From: JBIKWM01 sp044356305
Lineage (GTDB): Bacteria; Bacteroidota; Bacteroidia; UBA10329
Assembly: GCA_044356305.1 (NCBI GenBank)
Contig: JBIKWM010000063.1
Coordinates: 1 to 6,034, forward strand
Length of the DNA: 6,034 nt
Direction: 5' to 3'
Position numbers and translations under genes: made by a program. Below are positions 1 through 5,245 of the stretch, in pieces. How positions within the stretch are numbered: position 1 is the first letter of the stretch; the number at the start of each line of letters is the position of its first letter. Under the pieces are notes generated by a model. That model was not told the origin of the DNA. It worked only from the letters and a program-made list of their open reading frames with translations, and did no database searches.

Positions 1-2
1 CG

Positions 3-1175
3 GACCACCAGACCCTGATGGCGAATCTGAGCGGCCCTGTGAAGGTGCGCGTGCTACTCGCACAGGCCCTGTTCGGCAACCCCGATATTCTTATCCTTGA
101 CGAACCTACCAACGACCTCGATATCCGTACCGTGGGTTGGTTGGAGAATTTCCTGCTCGAATACAAGGGCACAGTGATAGTGGTGAGCCACGACCGCCAC
201 TTCCTCGATACGGTCTGCACCTATGTGGCAGATATTGACTTTGGAAAGATAACCCTCTACACCGGCAACTACTCTTTCTGGTACGAGAGCAGCCAACTTG
301 CTCTGCGTCAGCGCCAGAATGCCAACAAGAAAGCCGAAGACAAGCGCAAGGAACTGCAGGAGTTCATTGCCCGATTTAGTGCCAACGCCAGTAAGAGCCG
401 TCAGGCCACCAGCCGTAGGAAACTGTTGGACAAGATCAATGTCGATGACATTCAGCCCTCATCGCGCAAGTACCCCGCCATCATCTACACACGTGCCCGA
501 GAGGAGGGCAATCAGGTATTGAGCGTCAACGGCCTGTGTGCCAGCCTCGATGGTGCACCGCTGTTCAAAGACCTCACCTTTGAGGTGAATAAGGGTGACA
601 AGATCGCATTCCTGAGCCGCAACAGCTTGGCAGTGACCACCATGTTCAAGATACTGAACAATGAGGTGAAACCCGATAAGGGCACCTTCGGATACGGTCA
701 GACCATAACCACCGCCTACCTGCCCAACGACAATGCCGAGTTTTTCAAAGAGAAACAGAGCCTTGTCGATTGGTTGCGCCAGTTTTCTGAAGACAAGAGC
801 GAGATCTACATCCGTGGTTTTCTTGGTAAGATGCTGTTCAGTGGAGAGGAAGTGCTCAAGTCGGCCCACGTGCTGAGCGGTGGCGAAAAGGTGAGATGCA
901 TGATCAGTCGTATGATGCTGGGCCAGGCCAACGTACTGATGCTCGATGAACCTACAAACCACCTCGATCTGGAGAGCATCACGGCATTTAACAACGCACT
1001 CAAGGACTTCCCGGGCACGGTGATGTTCACATCGCACGACCACGAATTTGTGCAGACCGTGGCCAATCGCATCATCGAGCTGGGTCCAAAAGGCAGCATC
1101 GACCAGCTCATGACCTTCGATGATTACCTCGAAAGTGAAAAAGTGGCCTCGCTACAGGAGAAGATCTACGGTTGA
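3..1175 (+). CDS. ABC-F family ATPase, YbiT-like (5' partial)
   Basis: This is the C-terminal part of a duplicated-ATPase ABC-F protein, a soluble family that binds ribosomes rather than transporting solutes. The reading frame is open to the left edge, so the N-terminus and the first Walker A lie outside; the ATG at 18 is internal. In order: first-domain signature LSGPVKVR (27-50), Walker B with DEPTND (99-116), H-loop His (189-191), a charged interdomain linker (about 285-480) typical of the ABC-F tRNA-interaction region, then the second domain. That domain has a degenerate Walker A (612-641; Val at the Lys position), an intact signature LSGGEKVR (873-896), DEPTNH (945-962) and an H-loop His (1035-1037). 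The segment LLAQALF before Walker B resembles the YbiT subgroup. The product may act in translation, but this is family inference. It converges on the ZIP gene and appears unrelated to it. Family call is secure; subgroup is less so. Confidence 0.93.
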   Translation, partial: DHQTLMANLSGPVKVRVLLAQALFGNPDILILDEPTNDLDIRTVGWLENFLLEYKGTVIVVSHDRHFLDTVCTYVADIDFGKITLYTGNYSFWYESSQLALRQRQNANKKAEDKRKELQEFIARFSANASKSRQATSRRKLLDKINVDDIQPSSRKYPAIIYTRAREEGNQVLSVNGLCASLDGAPLFKDLTFEVNKGDKIAFLSRNSLAVTTMFKILNNEVKPDKGTFGYGQTITTAYLPNDNAEFFKEKQSLVDWLRQFSEDKSEIYIRGFLGKMLFSGEEVLKSAHVLSGGEKVRCMISRMMLGQANVLMLDEPTNHLDLESITAFNNALKDFPGTVMFTSHDHEFVQTVANRIIELGPKGSIDQLMTFDDYLESEKVASLQEKIYG

Positions 1176-1190
1176 AACTTCAACCACATC

Positions 1191-1299
1191 GAGCCAATTA
1201 GGGGCGGCTGACTTGACTTGTTGAAGATAGGACGGCTCAAATTGCCATAAGGCAATTCGATTTGTTCATCTGTGAGTGCAGATTGCCTTATGTGGCAGA
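1191..1299. terminator. Convergent intergenic region with overlapping inverted repeats, probable bidirectional terminator
   Basis: This lies between the ABC-F stop (1175) and the ZIP stop (1300), where two transcripts meet. A perfect 7-bp stem with a 4-nt loop, AATTGCC-ATAA-GGCAATT, occupies 1240-1257. A second, competing pairing joins CATAAGGCAAT (1246-1256) to its exact complement ATTGCCTTATG (1282-1292), 11 bp. The loop of that pairing contains another small stem, ATCTG (1268-1272) with CAGAT (1279-1283). T-runs after the stems are short on both strands, so a strong intrinsic terminator is not proven. The position between converging genes makes transcription termination the most likely role. 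Confidence 0.5.
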
Positions 1300-2127
1300 T
1301 TATCCCAGCGCCACATCAAGCACCATCATCACAATGAAACCACCTATGAAACCCAGTGTGCTCGTGTCGGCATACTTGTCCATCTGGGTCTCGGGCACTA
1401 CTTCCTCTATCACAACATAGATCATGGCCCCGGCCGCAAATGCAAGGGCAAACGGCAGCACCGGCATGGCATACAGCACCGCAAATGCACCGATAAAGCC
1501 GGCCACAGGCTCTACCACGGCCGAAAGTTGCCCGTACCAGAAGCTTTTCATACGGCTCAGACCCTGCCTGCGCAATGGCATGCTCACAGCTATTCCTTCG
1601 GGAAAATTCTGAAGGCCGATGCCGATTGCCAGTGCCACAGCCGCGCTTAGCTCATATCCGGGCAGTCCATGCGCAATGGCCCCAAATGCCACACCCACGG
1701 CCAGTCCTTCGGGTATGTTGTGCAACGTGATGGCCAACACTAGCAGTATGGTCCGGTTCCATTTGGTCTTGAATCCTTCGCTCGTGCCCTCGGGCGCGTT
1801 GATGTGGATGTGCGGCATCAGTTTATCGAGGCCGAAAAGGAACATGGCCCCAGCAAAGAACCCTACCGCTGCGGGTAGCCAGACCGGCAGGCCGGGATTG
1901 GTGGTAGGGGTTATCTCGATGGCCGGTGCCAATAGGCTCCAGTAACTGGCCGCTATCATCACCCCACCTGTGAAACCCAACATGCCATCGAACAGCTGGC
2001 GGTTCACACTTTTAAAGAGGAATACCAGACTGGCCCCTGCTGCAGTAAGTCCCCAAGTGAAGGTGGTTGCCATGACAGCCTGTGCAACCGGATTCTGACT
2101 CAAAAACCATATTTTCAACTCTTCCAT
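1300..2127 (-). CDS. ZIP family divalent metal permease (GufA/BbZIP-like)
   Basis: This 275-residue inner-membrane protein is predicted to move divalent metal (Zn, Fe or Mn in this family) into the cytoplasm. Eight hydrophobic segments are visible, roughly at residues 15-38, 47-70, 82-103, 126-150, 158-185, 195-222, 223-245 and 255-275. Membrane helix 4 carries HNIPEG (136-141) and helix 5 carries QNFPEG (173-178), the paired metal-site motifs of the GufA branch. E206, within VEP of helix 6, matches a further acidic ligand of this branch. A cytoplasmic PHIH (105-108) between helices 3 and 4 is a plausible metal-handling loop. The length is typical and the protein looks intact. It follows the DtxR-family repressor gene after 20 nt, consistent with one transcript under that repressor. 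No Shine-Dalgarno sequence is evident before the ATG. Metal specificity cannot be read from sequence. Confidence 0.92.
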   Translation of the reverse strand: MEELKIWFLSQNPVAQAVMATTFTWGLTAAGASLVFLFKSVNRQLFDGMLGFTGGVMIAASYWSLLAPAIEITPTTNPGLPVWLPAAVGFFAGAMFLFGLDKLMPHIHINAPEGTSEGFKTKWNRTILLVLAITLHNIPEGLAVGVAFGAIAHGLPGYELSAAVALAIGIGLQNFPEGIAVSMPLRRQGLSRMKSFWYGQLSAVVEPVAGFIGAFAVLYAMPVLPFALAFAAGAMIYVVIEEVVPETQMDKYADTSTLGFIGGFIVMMVLDVALG

Positions 2128-2147
2128 AGCTTTAATATGCGATTATA

Positions 2148-2816
2148 TCAGTTTGATTTTCCGTTTGATACAAAAATGTTCCGAGCGGCATCACGGCTCA
2201 GGTTCAAGGTACGGTCGTCCAATTGCAGCTCCACCGATTGGTCGAATGCGTGGCGGTCAATTAGCCTGAATCCGGTTCCTAGACCTAGGCCCACTTTGGT
2301 CAGGTACCCCAAGAATTCGGCCGAATGGTCGGTGATGCCCATGATGCGCGAGTCGGTGCCCACTGTCAACTCATCGAGGCGCACGCGCACCGGCAGCGGG
2401 AAGTTGCCATCGCTATCAGGTATCGGCCCACCGTGGGGGTCGTACTTGGGCCGGCCTAGAAAGGCATCGAGCCGTTCTGTCAACTCAGCGCTGCTGATGT
2501 GTTCAAGCTGCTCAGCCACATCGTGCACCGCATCGCCACTGAAATGCAGCTTTTCAACCAGAAAAACCTCCCATAGACGGTGCTTGCGAATGACTTCCAC
2601 AGCTACCCGCTGCCCTTCGGCCGTAAGCACTGCCCCCTGATATCGCTGGTAGCTCACTAGCCCCTTCTCGCCCAGACGCCTCAGCATGTCGGTCACACTC
2701 GATGCCTTGGTGTCCAAGCGGTCGGCAAGTGCATTGGTGGTCACGCCTTCAGGGCTGCGCATACCCAGCTTGTATATGGCTTTGAGGTAATTCTCCTCGG
2801 TGAATGATCGGGCCAT
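2148..2816 (-). CDS. DtxR/MntR-family metal-dependent transcriptional repressor
   Basis: This 222-residue cytoplasmic regulator would bind operator DNA when loaded with divalent metal. A winged helix-turn-helix spans about residues 5-68, with the likely recognition helix around 38-52 (SSVTDMLRRLGEKG). The dimerisation/metal-binding domain spans about 70-135, and an SH3-like FeoA-type domain about 140-215. Ligand candidates align with DtxR numbering: H79, E83, H98, E102, E105 and H106. DtxR has Cys at position 102; Glu there resembles MntR, so Mn-type sensing is favoured but not proven. N9 and K12 stand where B. subtilis MntR has D8 and E11, so the second site may differ. The start fits, because family members begin a few residues before the conserved ENYLKAIY segment. 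It is the first gene of a probable operon with the ZIP permease and diverges from the TonB receptor, whose shared control region holds a candidate operator. Confidence 0.94.
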   Translation of the reverse strand: MARSFTEENYLKAIYKLGMRSPEGVTTNALADRLDTKASSVTDMLRRLGEKGLVSYQRYQGAVLTAEGQRVAVEVIRKHRLWEVFLVEKLHFSGDAVHDVAEQLEHISSAELTERLDAFLGRPKYDPHGGPIPDSDGNFPLPVRVRLDELTVGTDSRIMGITDHSAEFLGYLTKVGLGLGTGFRLIDRHAFDQSVELQLDDRTLNLSRDAARNIFVSNGKSN

Positions 2817-2820
2817 GCGA

Positions 2821-2828
2821 CAAATGTA
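2821..2828 (-). promoter_or_regulatory. Candidate -7 promoter element for the repressor-ZIP operon
   Basis: Read on the minus strand, TACATTTG matches the Bacteroidota -7 consensus TAnnTTTG exactly and lies only 4 nt before the repressor ATG (2816). A TTG at 2844-2846 (minus strand) could be the -33 element, but the 15-nt spacer is shorter than usual. If used, the transcript would have little or no leader. The motif is short and the region AT-rich, so a chance match is possible. Confidence 0.4.
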
Positions 2829-2858
2829 AAAATTTCATTCGAACAATAGAACATTGAA

Positions 2859-2874
2859 TTTAGACAAGTCTAAA
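2859..2874. promoter_or_regulatory. Perfect palindrome, candidate operator for the DtxR/MntR-family repressor
   Basis: TTTAGAC-AA-GTCTAAA is a perfect 7-bp inverted repeat with a 2-nt centre. It lies between the divergent repressor and TonB receptor genes. Length, symmetry and AT-rich ends with an internal GAC/GTC suit a dimeric winged-helix repressor, and sites with TTAG/CTAA-type half-sites are known for the DtxR/SirR family. It lies 9 bp upstream of the receptor's candidate -7 box, where a bound protein would block polymerase. Autoregulation of the repressor-ZIP side is also plausible. The assignment to this repressor is inferred from position and family. Confidence 0.65.
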
Positions 2875-2883
2875 AATTATTCA

Positions 2884-2891
2884 TAGATTTG
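2884..2891 (+). promoter_or_regulatory. Candidate -7 promoter element for the TonB receptor gene
   Basis: TAGATTTG matches the Bacteroidota -7 consensus TAnnTTTG exactly. It ends 6 nt before the ATG at 2898, so transcription would begin at or very near the start codon. The nearest upstream TTG (2854-2856) is 27 nt away, longer than the usual -33 to -7 spacing, so the -33 part is unconvincing. The palindrome at 2859-2874 lies just upstream. Confidence 0.4.
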
Positions 2892-2897
2892 CCGAAA

Positions 2898-5165
2898 ATG
2901 AAAACCGTCCTTCTCTCTTGGCTCTATGTTGCACTGAGTGTGGGCCATTGCCTGTCGCAGACCGGGGCCATTAAAGGCCGTGTGATGGACGAGCATGGGC
3001 CGGTGCCGTTTGCCAACGTGGCGATTTCGGGCACAGCATTAGGCTCAGCGGCAGATTCATCAGGTAATTTTCTGCTGCGCGATGTGCCATTTGGCCACTA
3101 TCAGCTTACTGTCAGCGCCATGGGCTACCAACCTTTGACCGTTAAGGTGGAGGTGAGGTCAGGTGAAACTGTTCAGTTGGGCCTACTGAGGCTGATGGAG
3201 AGCGTGCTTGGCCTCGATGAAGTGGTGGTGACGGCCACCATGCAAGAGACGTTTGTGAGTGCATCACCTGTCAAAGTGGATGTAGTGACGCACCGGCTCT
3301 TGGAGCGCACCGGTTCGCCACGGACAGTGGTGGAGGCCATAAGCCTGATAAACGGAGTGACAGAGACGGTCAGCTGCGGAGTGTGTTTCACTAACAGCAT
3401 AAGCCTGAACGGGATGCCAGGCCCATATACTGCGATTTTGATTGATGGAATGCCGATGTATGGCAGTCTGGCCTCGGTGTATGGCCTGAACGGCATCGCT
3501 GCTAGCACCATCGACAGGATTGAAGTGATAAAAGGCCCTGCCAGCACGCTCTATGGCAGCGAAGCCGTGGCGGGTGTCATAAACGTTATCACCAAGGACC
3601 CTAAGCAGGCACCGCGCCTTACCATCGATATGATGGGCACCACCCATGCTGAACTCTTTCCCAGCATAAGCTATGCGCCACGGGTGGGTAGATGGAGCGG
3701 ACTGATTAGTATTGATGGGGTGCATATCGGTGAAAAAGAGGACCGTAACAGTGATGGCTTCAACGATATGGTGAACCTCGACAGGTGGGGGCTTTTTAGT
3801 AAATGGAACTTGCAACGGCCCGATGGAAGACGCCTGAGCCTGCTGGGCAAGTACCTGTACGAGGACAGGCGCAACGGCACCATGCAGTTTGTTGAGGGCC
3901 GCAGCTACCGCCAGCTGCGCGGCAACGACAGCATTTATGGAGAGAGTATCTACACCCATCGGGGTGAGGTGCTTGCCACTTACGACCTGCCCACAGCGGA
4001 GCGCATCGGCATCGACATGGCGGCCAGCTATCACCATCAGGACAGCTATTATGGCAATGTGGGTTACAGCGCCACCCAGATCACCGGCTATCTCAATGCG
4101 CGATGGATGCGCACCTTCGGTCGTCATAGCCTGTTAGCGGGCATCAGCCTGCGCTATGACCACTATGATGACAGCACCGTTGGCACACCCGAGGTGCGCA
4201 ATACTTTCATTCCGGGCATCTACATTCAGGATGAATGGGAAATCAAGGCAAAACTGTTAACGGTGCTCGGTGGGATGCGCCTAGATTACCACAGCGCACA
4301 TGGCATTATTCCGGCACCAAGGCTCAGCCTGAAAGTGATGGCTGCCAAGTGGACCACACTGCGCCTGAACATGGGGACAGGCTTTAGGGTGGTGAACCTT
4401 TTCACTGAAGATCATGCCTTTATAACCGGGCAACGGGAAGTGGTTGTAAGTGATGAACTGAATCCGGAACGCAGCTATAACGCCAGCCTGAGCATTACAC
4501 AGGTGTTCAACATAGGCAATTCGCAGGGCAATTTGGATGTGACCGGTTTCGGTACGTGGTTCGCTGACCGCATCGTTCCTGACTATTCGCAGCAGGGCAA
4601 GATAATCTATGCCAATGTGAACGGCTACGGGTTGAATTACGGGGCGAGTGTCAACATCAATCACCAGTTCAGGTTCCCGCTCAGCTACACCATAGGAGCG
4701 AATTATCAGCGCGCAACCATTGCCCAGGTTGATGCGGCCGGCCAAACATCGACCCATGATATTGAGTTCGCTCCCATTTGGGGCGGGGTGGCCACAGTGA
4801 GTTATTCCGTGAAGAAGTGGAACCTCGACCTGGCCTACACAGTGAATGTGACCGGGCAAATGGCATTGCCTGCCGTGTACGACCTTGGGCCGGACGGACA
4901 GCCGTTACCCGACCCAAGGCCTACGCAGAGCCAGCCCTTCGCCACGCACAATGTGAAGGTGAGCAAGCGCATTACCCGATTCGGTTTACGTGTGTATGCG
5001 GGTATTCAGAATCTAGGCGATGAGTTTCAGGCGTGGTCTCCAATTTCTGGCCAAAATGACCCATCAACCGCACCTGGTTTCAGCCCACACTTCGATACCG
5101 CCTACGCCTACGGCCGACTGCAGGGCCGCGAGTTCTATGTGGGACTCAAGTGGGAGTGGAGATGA
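2898..5165 (+). CDS. TonB-dependent outer-membrane receptor, probable metal or metal-chelate uptake
   Basis: This 755-residue outer-membrane receptor would import a ligand using TonB energy. I chose the ATG at 2898 because it opens directly on a signal peptide (MKTVLLSWLYVALSVG, cleavage probably near residue 21); the in-frame TTG at 2889 would only add three residues. Residues 23-100 form a carboxypeptidase-regulatory-like beta domain common in Bacteroidota receptors. A TonB-box-like segment, LDEVVVTA (106-113), follows. The plug spans about 120-235 and includes IDRIEVIKGPAS (205-216) and GSEAVAGVINVITK (220-233). Within the plug are C160-G-V-C163 and the nearby M173, M185 and M187, a possible soft-metal site. 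The rest is a beta-barrel with typical features such as MGTGFR (492-497) and NPERSYN (522-528), ending in aromatic residues (FYVGLKWEWR). It diverges from the DtxR/MntR repressor and shares its control region, which argues for metal-dependent expression. The ligand is unknown. Confidence 0.93.
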   Translation: MKTVLLSWLYVALSVGHCLSQTGAIKGRVMDEHGPVPFANVAISGTALGSAADSSGNFLLRDVPFGHYQLTVSAMGYQPLTVKVEVRSGETVQLGLLRLMESVLGLDEVVVTATMQETFVSASPVKVDVVTHRLLERTGSPRTVVEAISLINGVTETVSCGVCFTNSISLNGMPGPYTAILIDGMPMYGSLASVYGLNGIAASTIDRIEVIKGPASTLYGSEAVAGVINVITKDPKQAPRLTIDMMGTTHAELFPSISYAPRVGRWSGLISIDGVHIGEKEDRNSDGFNDMVNLDRWGLFSKWNLQRPDGRRLSLLGKYLYEDRRNGTMQFVEGRSYRQLRGNDSIYGESIYTHRGEVLATYDLPTAERIGIDMAASYHHQDSYYGNVGYSATQITGYLNARWMRTFGRHSLLAGISLRYDHYDDSTVGTPEVRNTFIPGIYIQDEWEIKAKLLTVLGGMRLDYHSAHGIIPAPRLSLKVMAAKWTTLRLNMGTGFRVVNLFTEDHAFITGQREVVVSDELNPERSYNASLSITQVFNIGNSQGNLDVTGFGTWFADRIVPDYSQQGKIIYANVNGYGLNYGASVNINHQFRFPLSYTIGANYQRATIAQVDAAGQTSTHDIEFAPIWGGVATVSYSVKKWNLDLAYTVNVTGQMALPAVYDLGPDGQPLPDPRPTQSQPFATHNVKVSKRITRFGLRVYAGIQNLGDEFQAWSPISGQNDPSTAPGFSPHFDTAYAYGRLQGREFYVGLKWEWR

Positions 5166-5245
5166 ATGATGGTGGGGTGCGAAAGCCCTGTTTCTTAGAA
5201 TCAAGGCGTGCATTACCTTTCCCGCACTTTACCTAATCACCCGAA
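5166..5245 (+). other. 80-nt spacer between receptor and phosphatase genes
   Basis: I see no convincing terminator or promoter here. The best -7-like match (TACCTTTC, 5214-5221) has one mismatch and no clear -33 partner. A 5-bp GTGCG/CGCAC pairing (5177-5181 with 5223-5227) is too weak and too far apart to call. Read-through from the receptor gene into the phosphatase gene is therefore possible. Confidence 0.4.

Noticed and set aside
18..20. ATG at 18 as the start of the ABC-F gene
   Set aside because: The frame is open to the left edge and this ATG lies just before the first signature motif, so the first Walker A must be upstream of the window.
459..1043. A 194-codon minus-strand open frame opposite the ABC-F gene
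   Set aside because: It is opposite conserved ATPase motifs and its translation resembles no family I know; I treat it as an antisense shadow.
1191..1238. GAGCC (1191-1195) pairing with GGCTC (1234-1238)
   Set aside because: Only 5 bp across a 38-nt loop, well within chance expectation; not called as a separate hairpin.
2889..2897. TTG start adding three residues to the TonB receptor
   Set aside because: The ATG at 2898 opens directly on the signal peptide; the TTG overlaps the candidate -7 box and would be a rarer start codon.
3264..4127. A 287-codon open frame on the minus strand inside the TonB receptor gene
   Set aside because: It lies entirely within a well-supported gene, has no recognisable domain or signal, and is the kind of open frame expected opposite GC-rich coding sequence.
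4281..4859. A 192-codon minus-strand open frame opposite the receptor barrel
   Set aside because: Antisense shadow of the receptor with no domain, promoter or start context of its own.
5214..5221. TACCTTTC as a -7 promoter box for the phosphoesterase gene
   Set aside because: It has one mismatch to the consensus and no convincing -33 element at the usual spacing.
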